From NCBI RefSeq assembly GCF_009649845.1, contig NZ_WJIE01000027.1:1-63960 (forward strand): DNA of 63,960 nucleotides. The letters are read 5' to 3'. The translations under genes and the position numbers were made by a program. Below are positions 33,763 to 43,113 of the stretch, piece by piece. The number at the start of each line of letters is the position of its first letter. Positions within the stretch are counted from its first letter, which is position 1. The DNA is from Polyangium spumosum (GTDB lineage Bacteria; Myxococcota_A; Polyangia; Polyangiales; Polyangiaceae). The notes under the pieces are model-generated. The model was not told the DNA's origin and ran no database searches. It was given only the letters and a program-made list of their open reading frames with translations.

Positions 33763-34725
33763 CTACCAAGGCTCGCCATGGGCGAGCGAGAAGAGAATCA
33801 GCGGCGCGAATTGTTTACGGTTGTGCTCGGTCACCAGCACGAGGTGACCGCTCTTGTCGTCCTTGGCAAACATGCCCAGCCCGCTGCGCCACTGCGGATG
33901 CGTGTAGTCCTCGGGGGCGCTGCTCGCGTCGATGTGGATGTGCCGAGGATGATCACGGCGGAGGATACGCTCGGCGGTTTCCCGGTGCTCCCCGAGCGCG
34001 AGGCTGTCGAGGCAGGCGTAGAACGCGGCCATCTTGTAGATGGGGGCCCGGTGCTTCGTCTGCATCTTCGGGTGCTGCATGGCCGTCCAGACCGTGGCAG
34101 CGAGGGCGCAGATGGGAGCCAACAACGGCTGCTCCCGCAGCCGAGCTGCGCCGTTGAACGTTGCGTCGACCCTGGACGCCAGGAAGCTTGCCAGCGCCTC
34201 CACCGCGGCCCAATCACCCTGCCGGGCCCCGAGAGGGCGCACAGGAGGCGGAGGCGCCTGGGTCTTGCCCGGATTTGGCACGGTAGCCTCACGGGGCACG
34301 GTCACGGTGAGCCGGAACGTATAGAGTGATTGCGCGGGGGCATTCTCATCTCGGCGCCGAGCGTCACCGACCTGGATCATGTCGCCGTTGCGGACGCCCC
34401 ACCACGTGTCGAGCACCTCGCCGGCGGTTTCCCAGACCTCACAGAATTTCTCATCGTCACGAACCCGCAGCCGCCAGGCGGCGTCTCGCCAGCTGCTCTC
34501 GAGGCCGAGCTCTCGGTAGGGCTCGATCCAGCGTTTGGGCGCTCCCTCCACAAGCGGCGGACGCGTGAGCGCACGGACGATCCGGACTGCCACGGATTCG
34601 TCCAGATCCGGCGTGTGCTCGATGAGCGGACTGAGGAGCCCCTCCACCTTGGCCATTTCTTCGTCGGAAGTGCCGGCCAGAACATCCGCAGCAGCGACCC
34701 TGGGCCAAACTCGGATGACCGACAT
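33763..34725 (-). CDS. Second-element hypothetical protein
   Basis: A 320-residue protein starting MSVIRVWPRVAAADVLAG at 34725. The first 170 residues are acidic and helical. A Pro-rich linker (TQAPPPPVRPLGARQ) follows, then a helical domain. The C-terminal part (RRDHPRHIHIDASSAPEDYTHPQW) resembles small domains of phage/plasmid primase-associated proteins, but no family is certain. It lies upstream of the helicase-like gene with a gap of 126 bp and is divergent from the HU-like gene. Confidence 0.6.
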   Translation of the reverse strand: MSVIRVWPRVAAADVLAGTSDEEMAKVEGLLSPLIEHTPDLDESVAVRIVRALTRPPLVEGAPKRWIEPYRELGLESSWRDAAWRLRVRDDEKFCEVWETAGEVLDTWWGVRNGDMIQVGDARRRDENAPAQSLYTFRLTVTVPREATVPNPGKTQAPPPPVRPLGARQGDWAAVEALASFLASRVDATFNGAARLREQPLLAPICALAATVWTAMQHPKMQTKHRAPIYKMAAFYACLDSLALGEHRETAERILRRDHPRHIHIDASSAPEDYTHPQWRSGLGMFAKDDKSGHLVLVTEHNRKQFAPLILFSLAHGEPW

Positions 34726-34848
34726 GATGGAGCTAATAGCGCAAAACCAGAGTGCATGACAGGGCTCGCCGTAATAATCATGAAGAACGAACGCCGCCGC
34801 AGTCGGTGGATCTTGCAGCGATGGACGAAGGCGCGCATCCTGGTCCAC

Positions 34849-35232
34849 ATGCATGATATTGACGAACCGGGCATTGATGCCGATCTGCCCGAAGATGAAG
34901 ACACCGAACCTGCACGCCGACGGTGGACGAAGCGCTTGATCGACAGGGAAGTAGCAATGATCTGCGGTCTGCCGGAGAATACAGTCAACTCGGTGACCGC
35001 AGTCTTTCTGGACGTCACGATGAGTGCCATCGCCGAGAGTGGGAAGCTCTACCTCGACCAGTTCGGCACGTTCACCGTGAAGCAATACAAGGGAAAGGCG
35101 CTGGCGCAGCACCAACTCGGGAAGAGAGTCCCGCGTTCGCACCGGCAGATGCATGGGGACATCAGCAAGAACGAGGTCCGCATCGCGAAGTCGCGCGGCT
35201 TCCGTCGACGGCTCCGGGACATGGGCTGGTAG
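34849..35232 (+). CDS. HU/IHF-family DNA-binding protein
   Basis: A 127-residue protein with an HU-fold region from about residue 25: TKRLIDREVAMICGLPENTVNSVTAVFLDVTMSAIAESGKLYLDQFGTFTVKQY…GKRVPRSHRQ. The FGTF motif and the preceding helix pair are characteristic. The N-terminus is acidic (DEPGIDADLPEDEDTEP), which is unusual for HU. ATG 34780 gives a 150-residue form; neither start has a clear ribosome site. It diverges from the 320-aa gene. It may compact DNA or aid the adjacent integrase or replication. Confidence 0.7.
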   Translation: MHDIDEPGIDADLPEDEDTEPARRRWTKRLIDREVAMICGLPENTVNSVTAVFLDVTMSAIAESGKLYLDQFGTFTVKQYKGKALAQHQLGKRVPRSHRQMHGDISKNEVRIAKSRGFRRRLRDMGW

Positions 35233-35605
35233 CCTTCGACATGCCCCGGAGGGCACCGACAGCCTCGTGGTCCGAGGGGCATCTGGGACGACCGATCCTG
35301 CCCTCCAGGTTCAACCCCCGCATGCTGCAAGTACGCGAAACCATTGATGGTGCGACTCGTTGTTCCTGTCACTGGCTGCCCGACCTGGTCGGCGCTTTGG
35401 CAGGTTTGGACGTCCATTCCGGGCTGGAGGAGAGGAGGGGGCTCGCGCCGTTTCCGTAGGCGAACCGCAGGAAACAAGCTGCATTCGCTTCTTCGGTGTG
35501 ACAAGGAACACAAAGCCGTGCGCGGGCCGCGTTGAGCGGGAAGAGGCTCTGGATGGGGCGGGCTGGCTTGATCGGGCAATGGCGGGTGTGCGGGCGACGA
35601 GAAGG
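35233..35605. other. Intergenic gap, no gene recognised
   Basis: About 370 bp between the HU-like gene and the next minus-strand gene. Open frames here are basic or low-complexity shadows. No promoter, RNA or repeat stands out. Confidence 0.4.
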
Positions 35606-35968
35606 CTACGCGCGTATCCTGCGCCTGCTGACCCGCTTTGGGGCCGCAGCCCTTCGAGCCCCCAGGACCCAGGCGGCGGCCTCCACGCTGGCCTTCTGCA
35701 GGCGAGGAATCACGAACTGGCTGAGCTCTCGCTCCTCGAGCGGCACGCCCACGAAGACCGCCCCAGTTTCCGAGCGCGCACGCTCGAGGACCGTAGCGAG
35801 TTCATCCGATCCCACGAGCTGGGACAGGGCAACGAGCACGGTCCCATCGGAGGCAAACGCAATCGCCGCATCGTGCACGCGTCGATTCTCGGCCGCACGT
35901 GGAATTGGCCCTTTCTTCAGCCGCTTCGCGACAGCGCTCCTGGTCCTTCGTTGGACACCGGGGCTCAT
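35606..35968 (-). CDS. Hypothetical protein, coupled to upstream gene
   Basis: A 120-residue protein, basic at both ends (MSPGVQRRTRSAVAKRLKKGP…, …PKRVSRRRIRA), with a central alpha/beta segment (DGTVLVALSQLVGSDELATVLERARSETGAVFVGVPLEERELSQF). Its ATG overlaps the stop of the 234-aa gene by 4 nt. No family is recognised. Such tight coupling suggests a common function with the upstream protein. Confidence 0.55.
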   Translation of the reverse strand: MSPGVQRRTRSAVAKRLKKGPIPRAAENRRVHDAAIAFASDGTVLVALSQLVGSDELATVLERARSETGAVFVGVPLEERELSQFVIPRLQKASVEAAAWVLGARRAAAPKRVSRRRIRA

Positions 35969-36669
35969 TCTGCGGCGAGCCTCGTGAGCAGGTCGGCCGC
36001 AAGATCAGCGAGCGCCTTGGCCTGGCGGTGGAGGTGCTCCCTTTCCTCCGCCGAGAGCACGCCCTTCGAACACTCCCGCAGCGACTCCTCGGCCGCGCGC
36101 ATCGCCTCGAAAGCCCTCGTGGCCGGAGGTCGATCGCTGCTCTTCGTTGCAGCACGATCCCTTTTCGCCATGTCCTCCGCGCGAATCTTCCCCGTGAGCA
36201 CGCCCGCGAGAAACTGGTCTCGTTTGTCCTCGGGGACCGACTTCAACGCAGTAGAGAGCAGCGCGAGGGCCGTCATGCTGGGCAGCTTTGCGTTCTCCTC
36301 GGCCAGCGGATCGTGCCCCGCGACGATGCGCTGCACGCTCCGCTCGAAGTGCTCGCGGTAATACTTCCAGCCCGCCTTGCTGGCCCTGGCGACCTTCTTG
36401 TACATCGGGGTGCTCTCGACTCCAAGGTGCTGCTGTGCGTACTCCTCCATGTCCTTGCAGCCAGCCTGCTTGAAGAGCTCTTGCTCGCGAATGTAACCAA
36501 ACAGGACTGCGCTGAGACCGCTGGCATTGTGGTACAACCGGAAGACCTTCGGGGTCGTATCGAGGATCTTCTGGACCGAGGCGTCGCCGCCTTGCGGGTG
36601 GTTGCTCGGCGGAGCGACAGCCGCGTCGTTCGAGATAGGGGCGGCAGCGGCACGAGGCTTCTTCGGCAT
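35965..36669 (-). CDS. Helical protein, possibly regulatory or partition-like
   Basis: A 234-residue protein starting MPKKPRAAAAPISNDA at 36669, with a strong AAGGAGA site 8 nt upstream. The N-terminus is Ala/Pro-rich. Residues of about 60-130 (FGYIREQELFKQAGCKDMEEYAQQHLGVESTPMYKKVARASKAGWKYYREHFERS) resemble an HTH-like region ('l...e.f...gy.sf.ey......ls.s..y....v'), seen in regulators of mobile elements. The C-terminus is charged helical. It is divergent from the sigma-54 activator gene. Confidence 0.55.
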   Translation of the reverse strand: MPKKPRAAAAPISNDAAVAPPSNHPQGGDASVQKILDTTPKVFRLYHNASGLSAVLFGYIREQELFKQAGCKDMEEYAQQHLGVESTPMYKKVARASKAGWKYYREHFERSVQRIVAGHDPLAEENAKLPSMTALALLSTALKSVPEDKRDQFLAGVLTGKIRAEDMAKRDRAATKSSDRPPATRAFEAMRAAEESLRECSKGVLSAEEREHLHRQAKALADLAADLLTRLAAE

Positions 36670-36861
36670 GATGATGGTCTCCTTCTCAGTATTCCCGGGC
36701 AAACACGGCGTTCGCCTGGGTCGCTGGAGCCCAACGCAACCTTCGTACCCATGAGACGAGCGACTGTAACCTGTTGATCTTCAAGGCAAAGCGCAGCACC
36801 TCGGAGACCGACGCGCAGCTTTGTTGTTCTGCGCCGCAGCGCCGTGCAGCATCGCGGCGTC

Positions 36862-38253
36862 ATGCAGCAGTCATCGTCCGGTGAGCCCAAGCCGTCGAAG
36901 CTCGCCCAAGCCGCGCTGGATCCGCCGCGGCTCAAGGCCATGGTCCGCGTGTTCCTCGGCAACCCGTTCTTCGATCGTGTCCCTGGAGGGGTGTCCGGGC
37001 TGCTCGACGTTTCGATCAGCGAGATCATCGAGATCGCGAGCAAACTCGTTCTCGACGGGCACCCGCGCGATGCCCGCAGGCTATTGCTGGCTGCAGGACA
37101 TCACAGGATCATCAGCCCCAGCAGCGATGGACACATCAACCCCTTCGCCCTGCTCGGCGACGCCGCGATCAAGCAGATGGGGGTCGACAAGGGTGATGTG
37201 CAGAGCCTTCTCTACGCTGCATTGCGCGTATCCCACGAGCTCAAAGCATTCGTTGGGGTATCCGAGCAAGCTCAGCGTGTGCGCGCAGCAGCATGGGCTG
37301 CATGCTTCGGGCACTCGCTCGAGGACACGCTCGCATTGCGCGACGCGATCTGCGACCAGAACGTCCTCATCCTCGGAGAAACCGGGACGGGCAAAGAGCT
37401 CATCGCACGTGCGATCCAGCAAGGAGCGCTGGGACGAGGAGGCAGCTCCACGCCGATGCAGGTGGTGAACGCCGCCGCCCTGCCCGGCGAGCTCGTCGAG
37501 TCGGAGTTGTTCGGGCATGAAGAGGGCGCCTTCACGGGTGCGGTGAAGAGTAGGAAAGGCAAGATCGTCGAGGCAGACGGGGGAACCATCTTCCTCGACG
37601 AGCTCGGGGACCTCTCGTTCCCCGTGCAAGCAAAGCTGCTCCGCGCAATCGAGACAAACCGGATCACTCCCGTCGGCTCCAACAAGGAGGTCCACGTGAA
37701 TGTTCGGTATATCGCTGCAACATCGCGCCCCATCGAAGAGATGGTAGAACGGGCGACGTTTCGACGAGACCTCTACGAGCGACTCGCTGGCTACGTCATC
37801 AAGATCCCACCTCTCCGCCACCGCCCCGAAGATATCGCTCCCATCGGCCTCCAGTTGGTCGAGAAGTTCATGGATGAGCGTAGGGAGCTTTCCTCTGTCC
37901 TCCGGGGTTTCGGCGATGATGCCAAGGCGTGGGTTCAGAACGAGGCCGGCTCACGCCCATGGCCAGGGAACGTCCGGGAGCTCGAGAATACGCTGCGTTC
38001 GTGGTTGCTCGGGATGCATGCGCACGAAGGCCCCACGCGCAGTGGGAAAAAGGAAGAGAGCCCTGATCCTGCGATTCCCAAGAGAATCCTTCAGAACAAG
38101 ACATCGCTGGACGACGTTCGCGACTGGTACGTCCGTCGGGTCCTCAATTCGGTCCGCGGAAACAAAAGTGAAGCCAGTCGAATCCTGGGCATCGATCGAG
38201 GCACGCTTCAGCGAATCATCAAGGGAGAGGGAGGGACGGACGACGACGCCTGA
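36862..38253 (+). CDS. Sigma-54-dependent transcription activator
   Basis: A 463-residue bacterial enhancer-binding protein. AAA+ motifs: Walker A GETGTGKELIARAIQ, the sigma-54 contact loop EGAFTGAVKSRKGK, Walker B GGTIFLDELGDL, the sensor/arginine region ATFRRDLYERLAGY, and a C-terminal Fis HTH (GNKSEASRILGIDRGTLQRIIKGEG). The N-terminal ~155 residues are not a receiver domain and have no PAS signature. The ATG at 36862 is chosen; one at 36844 is also possible. It is divergent from the 234-aa gene, which may be its target. Confidence 0.9.
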   Translation: MQQSSSGEPKPSKLAQAALDPPRLKAMVRVFLGNPFFDRVPGGVSGLLDVSISEIIEIASKLVLDGHPRDARRLLLAAGHHRIISPSSDGHINPFALLGDAAIKQMGVDKGDVQSLLYAALRVSHELKAFVGVSEQAQRVRAAAWAACFGHSLEDTLALRDAICDQNVLILGETGTGKELIARAIQQGALGRGGSSTPMQVVNAAALPGELVESELFGHEEGAFTGAVKSRKGKIVEADGGTIFLDELGDLSFPVQAKLLRAIETNRITPVGSNKEVHVNVRYIAATSRPIEEMVERATFRRDLYERLAGYVIKIPPLRHRPEDIAPIGLQLVEKFMDERRELSSVLRGFGDDAKAWVQNEAGSRPWPGNVRELENTLRSWLLGMHAHEGPTRSGKKEESPDPAIPKRILQNKTSLDDVRDWYVRRVLNSVRGNKSEASRILGIDRGTLQRIIKGEGGTDDDA

Positions 38254-38275
38254 TCGTTGTTCCTTCCCACGCTGG

Positions 38276-39103
38276 ATGGCGCGGCTCCCACGACTTCGTG
38301 TAGCATCCGAGCGCGTGCCGACGCTCGTCCTCTCGCATCGTTACAGTCCTGACTCGAACGCGCTCTTCTCCGCGGCGATCTCCGTCGGCTGGGACGTCGA
38401 GCGCCTGCACTCGTTCCGCTGCCCAGACGGCCTCGCGGCGCGCGAGCCGGTGTTCTACGGCGAGACAATTCTGGCGGACGCGATCGCGAACGACCTCGGG
38501 ATCACGCTGCTCGAGCCGACGAGCGACTGGCTGCCGCGGTTGCCCGAGCGCCATCGCCTTCGTGACGTGCGTCTCACGACGCTTGCGGAAGCCTTGTCGA
38601 TCCAGGAGCGCGTGTTCATCAAGCCGACCGACGAGAAGTGCTTCCCCGCCCGCGTCTATGCGAACGGAGCCGCGCTCGACCCGGATCCGGTGTTGCCTCC
38701 CGACCTGCCCGTGCTGGTGAGCGAACCGGTCGTATTCGAGGTGGAGTTCCGGTTCTTCGTGCGGGAGCGTGAGGTGGCGGCATTCTCGCCCTACATTTGC
38801 AGTGGGGAGCTCGCTCGGAATGCGGCGGGTGAGTGGGAGGCGGACCGAGCGGAGGTGGAGGCGGCGTCTGCGTCGATCCAAGCGGTGCTCGAGGATGCCG
38901 ACGTGGAGCTGCCTCCCGCGGTCGTCGTGGACGTCGGGCGAATGGCGGGGCGCGGCTGGGGTGTGGTCGAGGCGAACCCCGCGTGGGCATCCGGGCTCTG
39001 CGGATGCGATCCAGCGGCAGTGCTTTCGGTGCTGCGGCGAGCGACCGTGGCGCGGGGCATGTTGTCGGAGGCTGACCGGCGCTGGATGCGCCACGTCGGG
39101 TGA
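38276..39103 (+). CDS. ATP-grasp domain protein (DUF4343-like)
   Basis: A 275-residue protein with ATP-grasp-type features: SIQERVFIKPTDEKCFPARVY (ATP-binding Lys), …FEVEFRFFVREREVAAFSPYI, and a C-terminal PPAVVVDVGRMAGRGWGVVEANPAWASGLCG (metal-binding E-x-N). The GTG at 38315 (VPTLVLSHRY) is an alternative start. A ligase-type reaction joining a carboxylate to a nucleophile is the family role; the substrate is unknown. It lies outside the mobile-element gene set, 40 bp from the M28 peptidase gene. Confidence 0.75.
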   Translation: MARLPRLRVASERVPTLVLSHRYSPDSNALFSAAISVGWDVERLHSFRCPDGLAAREPVFYGETILADAIANDLGITLLEPTSDWLPRLPERHRLRDVRLTTLAEALSIQERVFIKPTDEKCFPARVYANGAALDPDPVLPPDLPVLVSEPVVFEVEFRFFVREREVAAFSPYICSGELARNAAGEWEADRAEVEAASASIQAVLEDADVELPPAVVVDVGRMAGRGWGVVEANPAWASGLCGCDPAAVLSVLRRATVARGMLSEADRRWMRHVG

Positions 39104-39141
39104 GAGACCTGTAGAATCCCAGGAGAAAGGACACCCAGCCC

Positions 39142-40038
39142 ATGGAGCTCCGACGCACGAAGGCCACGACCCATGGTGGCAGCCTGATCGACGCGCTCGC
39201 AGACGTGAGTGAGCCCGAACTCTTCAAGACCGTCGTCGAGCTCGCCGAACCGCGGCACATGTTCGTCCAGCGCGCCCAGAACCGAAAGGCCGCTCAGTTC
39301 ATCGCGGATGCGTTCGAGGAGCTCGGTTATGCCGTCGAGATCGAGGGCGAGCTGCGGAACGTCGTCGCAATGCCGCGCGGGGCCGTCGATCGCCCCCTGG
39401 TCCTCGTCGGCGCCCACTACGACAGCGTGCCCGATACGCCGGGCGCGGACGACAACGCGAGCGGCATCGCCGCCATGCTCGCCTGTGCGCGAGCAGTCGC
39501 GAGCCTCGGGACGTCCTTGCCCGTGGGCTTCGTCGCGTGGAATGGCGAGGAAGACGGGCTCCTCGGCAGCGTCGAATTCGTCGCGCGCCGGCAACCAGCC
39601 GGCGCATCGATCGCTGCCGTGCACGTGCTCGAGATGGTCGGATATGCGAGCCACGAGGCAGGTTCGCAACGAATGCCGCTCCCGGTCCCCGGCGCACCGG
39701 ACGTCGGCGACTTCATCGGTCTGCTCACGAACCAGCGCTCGAACCACCTCGTGGAGCTCGCGGCAAAGCAGGCGGAAGCGCTGGTCCCCGAGCTGCCGGT
39801 CGTGGGACTGAAGGTCTACCTCGGCCTCGAAGGGTGGCTCCCCGTGCTGCATCGGAGTGACCACTCGCCGTTCTGGAAGGCGAAGATCCCGGCCATGCTC
39901 TGGACCGACACCGCGGAATTTCGCAATCCGAACTATCATCGGCCCACGGACACGTGGGAGACGCTCGATTACGCCTTCATGCGCCGCGTGACCCAGCTCC
40001 TCGTCGCGACGGTCGCGCGGCAGGTGCGGACGGGTTGA
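39142..40038 (+). CDS. M28-family zinc aminopeptidase
   Basis: A 298-residue cytoplasmic peptidase of family M28. Zinc ligands are visible: LVGAHYDSV (His), GADDNASG (Asp), GEEDGLLGS (catalytic Glu and Zn Glu), …VLEMVGY (Glu at the Asp position), and NPNYHRPTDT (His). The central insertion (…LTNQRSNHLVELAAKQAEAL) is typical of the YfbL-like group. No signal peptide is seen. It probably releases N-terminal amino acids. It starts 38 bp after the ATP-grasp gene and has a ribosome site (AGGAGAAAGG) upstream. Confidence 0.9.
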   Translation: MELRRTKATTHGGSLIDALADVSEPELFKTVVELAEPRHMFVQRAQNRKAAQFIADAFEELGYAVEIEGELRNVVAMPRGAVDRPLVLVGAHYDSVPDTPGADDNASGIAAMLACARAVASLGTSLPVGFVAWNGEEDGLLGSVEFVARRQPAGASIAAVHVLEMVGYASHEAGSQRMPLPVPGAPDVGDFIGLLTNQRSNHLVELAAKQAEALVPELPVVGLKVYLGLEGWLPVLHRSDHSPFWKAKIPAMLWTDTAEFRNPNYHRPTDTWETLDYAFMRRVTQLLVATVARQVRTG

Positions 40039-40143
40039 TCCCCGTTCGTGCAGGAGTAGCCTGCGGATCGGGGTTCGCGCGCTGAGCTTGCCGCGGCGAG
40101 GGCTGTAGCATCATCTTGGTGTCCTGGAGATGGAGGGGCAATC

Positions 40144-40338
40144 ATGAGGAACGGCAGTGGTCGAAGTGGCGGCGGTGCCAGTACCGCGAGCATCCGCAAG
40201 AAAAAGCCGGCCCCGGGCACACCGGCTGGCGACAACAGAGCCAACCAGCTCAACAAGACGAGCCCGGTCTACTACAAGAGCCGTGGACTCCCCGTCCCTC
40301 CCAACCTGCCCTCGGGCCCCAAGCCGCCGGGTAAGTAA
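40144..40338 (+). CDS. Small basic Gly/Pro/Ser-rich protein
   Basis: A 64-residue protein with a good ribosome site GGAGGGG. It is basic (IRKKKPAP) and carries few hydrophobic residues. No family is recognised. It probably is soluble and unstructured. The function is unknown. Confidence 0.55.
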   Translation: MRNGSGRSGGGASTASIRKKKPAPGTPAGDNRANQLNKTSPVYYKSRGLPVPPNLPSGPKPPGK

Positions 40339-40438
40339 GAAGATCGCAGGTTGACTCCCTACGTCAGGTCCCACGGCTCGCGGCACCTGGGGTACTGACA
40401 TTGGCCATCCGATGCTCTTCTGGGAGCTAAGTGACAGC

Positions 40439-40963
40439 ATGAATTCTCACACCTTCGAGCATCACATCCGCTTGGCGCTTTCGCCTGTGAGCGACGAGGC
40501 GCTGCGCTCAGAAGCTACAGGCATCGAGAAGTATCTTACGTTTTCCGCGACCTGCGAGCGCCGTGGTGTTATGATTGAACCTCGGACGCTGGACCAAGCC
40601 GAGCAACTCCTCTTCGACGAGGGGGATCTATTACCCGCGCTGGCATTCTATTGGCTTAGTGTCTGCGCGGCGATTATTCAGGATAGCATATCTCGTGGCA
40701 CCGTAGCGGCCCTTCTGGTGCCATCCGCCCGACTCATCTTGCCGCTCAGCGTAGAGGATCTATGCGCCGAGATCGGCAGCAACCCATGGAAGAGCGCAGC
40801 GCAACTCTTCGTGGTTTGGGGGGCGGACGCTATGATTTTCAAACGAAAATCGTTCCCTGTCCGCTGCGCCGGGGCGGTGTTCCCAATCATCGACGGCGTT
40901 GGCATGGGCTGGATAGCGGATACACTGGACATGAAACGCTTCAGCCTGTTCTCGAGAACCTGA
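40439..40963 (+). CDS. Unknown protein, lower-GC gene
   Basis: A 174-residue protein (MNSHTFEHHIRLALSPVSDEAL…), mostly helical, with hydrophobic segments (ALAFYWLSVCAAIIQ, VAALLVPSARLILPL) and a Gly-rich end. Its codon use is less GC-rich than its neighbours, which suggests recent transfer. The ATG at 40412 is a possible longer start. Possibly an immunity-like orphan, but that is a guess. Confidence 0.5.
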   Translation: MNSHTFEHHIRLALSPVSDEALRSEATGIEKYLTFSATCERRGVMIEPRTLDQAEQLLFDEGDLLPALAFYWLSVCAAIIQDSISRGTVAALLVPSARLILPLSVEDLCAEIGSNPWKSAAQLFVVWGADAMIFKRKSFPVRCAGAVFPIIDGVGMGWIADTLDMKRFSLFSRT

Positions 40964-41104
40964 GAGCTTATCGCGGGCTCCCGAGTTGGACCGCAGGACG
41001 CCATGAGACGGTGGTGGAAACTCCAGGTGCTGTCTGCCACGGCGCACCTCCACCTCGGATCGTTGGCTCGCGCAGGTACAATGCGTGTGGCCAAGGAGGC
41101 CCGG

Positions 41105-41926
41105 ATGAACCTTCATCGCTTCGTCGCCGCGCTCACCTTCACTCTGCTTCTGCCCGCCTTCTTTGCCCTTCCCTCGTGCACAGATGCGGCATGCGCCGAC
41201 GGCGGCGAGGGCTGCCCGTGTACGACGGGCGTCGAGTGCGGCAGGCCGCCCATGTGCACGGGCTGGATCTGCGACGGCACCTGTCGCAGTTTCAACGAGC
41301 GCGTGGGCTTCCGCTGCGTGATGGATTCGTGTCCCGGCCCGGATAAGTGCCCCGGCGTGTGCGACGGCGCGGGCACGTGCATCGGGTGCCTGCAGGACGC
41401 GGACTGCAAGCCGGGGCATACATGCGAGGTCGGGAACGTGTGCTCGCGGTGCGATGACGAGGTGAAGAACGGGGACGAGACCGACGTCGACTGCGGCGGC
41501 TCATGCCCGCTGTGCCCGGGGACGTGCAACGTGGATGCTGACTGCCCAGGTGGGTACTGTTGGGATGGCCTCTGCGTCCGATGTGACGATGGGATCCAGA
41601 ATGGGGACGAATCGGGCGTCGACTGCGGCTCTTTGCTTGGCCATTGTCCCGTCTGTACAGGTTACAAGTGCGAAACCGACGAGCAATGCGCGACGGGCAT
41701 CTGCGCTGCCGTTGGTGTCTGCTGCAAGGTCGTCTGCGATGGCTGCCAGCAGTGCGAGGTCGATGGGGAATGCGTCCCGATCGCCGGTCCCATCCCATGG
41801 GCCGACTGCCTCCCCGGACAGCTATGTGGCCTGGGTGGGACCTGTGTGTGGAAGGACGGTTATCCCTGCACGAAGAACGAGGATTGCTTCAACCTCGTCT
41901 GCTCGAACGGGATCTGCGGATTCTAG
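41105..41926 (+). CDS. Cys-rich lipoprotein with ETDxDCGG repeats
   Basis: A 273-residue predicted lipoprotein (MNLHRFVAALTFTLLLPAFFALPSC, lipobox LPSC, Cys at residue 25) with a strong AAGGAGG site. The mature part is a string of Cys-rich units including NGDETDVDCGGSCPLCPG and NGDESGVDCGSLLGHCPVC, plus CDDG/CDDEVKNG copies. These repeats are shared with the lipoprotein at 296 and are widespread in myxobacterial cell-surface proteins. It is likely exported and disulfide-rich. Function unknown. Confidence 0.75.
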   Translation: MNLHRFVAALTFTLLLPAFFALPSCTDAACADGGEGCPCTTGVECGRPPMCTGWICDGTCRSFNERVGFRCVMDSCPGPDKCPGVCDGAGTCIGCLQDADCKPGHTCEVGNVCSRCDDEVKNGDETDVDCGGSCPLCPGTCNVDADCPGGYCWDGLCVRCDDGIQNGDESGVDCGSLLGHCPVCTGYKCETDEQCATGICAAVGVCCKVVCDGCQQCEVDGECVPIAGPIPWADCLPGQLCGLGGTCVWKDGYPCTKNEDCFNLVCSNGICGF

Positions 41927-41937
41927 CGCCGGACTCG

Positions 41938-43113
41938 CTATGGCGGAGGAGTGAGCTCCGGGACGCAGCAGTAGGTGACGGGAGCGCCTGTATACGCCGC
42001 GCCGATGACCTCACCCCCGCTGGGCTCGCAGGTACCAGGCTCTGAGAAGATGACCTCGGCCGCCTTGCTCGCGAGCGCCGTGCCCATCGGCAGGTCGACG
42101 CACTTCGGGCCCTCGGTCGAGGGCAGAACGAGAACTCCCTGCTCGTTCGTGCAAGACTCATTCGCATAAGCCCGGACCCGTACCGAGCATGCTCCCCCTT
42201 GCGGATCGCCGCACGTGCAGGCCGAGCAAACTCGCTGCTCCTCGACTTCCGCCCAACCACCATGTCGGTCCGTCCAGCCCGCTGGACACGATGCCACGGC
42301 TCCTAGCCCGTAGGCGACGCGGCAAAGCCTGTAGCCTGGTGGTGGCGGGAGGACGCAGATCCTGGCGATGTCGCAGGTCCCCACGTCGCCGGCCGCGTAC
42401 TCGATGGCCCTCGTTCGAACCGGCGGTGGGAGAGGCTGCCCCTCGGGCGGTATGGCCGGCTCCGCGATGCACGGCGCGACCATGGGCGGTTCGACCACCA
42501 ACGATCGAACGCACGGAGCTCCGTCGCACAGAACGCCTGCTGGGATGGGGCTCGACGAGGAACAACTCCCGTCCCAGTCGGCAGGAGGATCGAAAGGGGT
42601 GAGGGTGGACAGCGAATTGTCTTGACAAGCGGTCGACTTTGCGTTGCACGCGCTCGGCAGGACGCACCCCACGGAGGGCGCCACGCAGGAGCATATCGGG
42701 CACGAAGGTTCAGCGAACGCGACGTCCACCCAGCTCTCGTAGGGCTCGGCAGGAAGTGGCGGCGGCGGAGGATCCGTCTCCTTGCCGAACCACACGTACG
42801 ACGGGTGCCGGTTGAAGCCACCGCTGCCTGGCGTGATGCAGTCTCCAGGGCACGTCGCTCCTGGACCTCCATCATCTTCGCCCGCATCGACCTCGGCGCC
42901 ATCGCCGGCATCCACCTCGGCATCATCGCCAGCATCGGGCGGGCACGCGTACTTCTCCCCTGCCGGGCCGCAGCACGGGACCTCTTCCTGCGCGTCGTTG
43001 TAACAGACGCTGACGAGCTCGATGTTGCCGTCGCAGCTCTCTGCGTCACATGCAGCGAGCCCGAAGGTGATCAACAGGCCGAGGTACGAGGCGAAGGTCT
43101 TGAAAGAGCGCAC
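41938..43113 (-). CDS. Large Cys/Pro-rich lipoprotein
   Basis: A 391-residue protein with a signal peptide ending FGLAACDAESC (lipobox LAAC, Cys at 22). A low-complexity acidic repeat (DAGDDAEVDAGDGAEVDAGEDDGG) follows, then many Cys pairs and Pro-rich segments. It is convergent with the upstream plus-strand lipoprotein gene (11-bp gap) and diverges from the outer-membrane-like gene. A surface-exposed disulfide-rich lipoprotein is likely. No domain was recognised. Confidence 0.7.
   Translation of the reverse strand: MRSFKTFASYLGLLITFGLAACDAESCDGNIELVSVCYNDAQEEVPCCGPAGEKYACPPDAGDDAEVDAGDGAEVDAGEDDGGPGATCPGDCITPGSGGFNRHPSYVWFGKETDPPPPPLPAEPYESWVDVAFAEPSCPICSCVAPSVGCVLPSACNAKSTACQDNSLSTLTPFDPPADWDGSCSSSSPIPAGVLCDGAPCVRSLVVEPPMVAPCIAEPAIPPEGQPLPPPVRTRAIEYAAGDVGTCDIARICVLPPPPGYRLCRVAYGLGAVASCPAGWTDRHGGWAEVEEQRVCSACTCGDPQGGACSVRVRAYANESCTNEQGVLVLPSTEGPKCVDLPMGTALASKAAEVIFSEPGTCEPSGGEVIGAAYTGAPVTYCCVPELTPPP

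Noticed and set aside
35049-35579. 176-aa minus-strand frame downstream of the HU-like gene
   Set aside because: It overlaps the HU-like coding region antisense and has no recognisable features.
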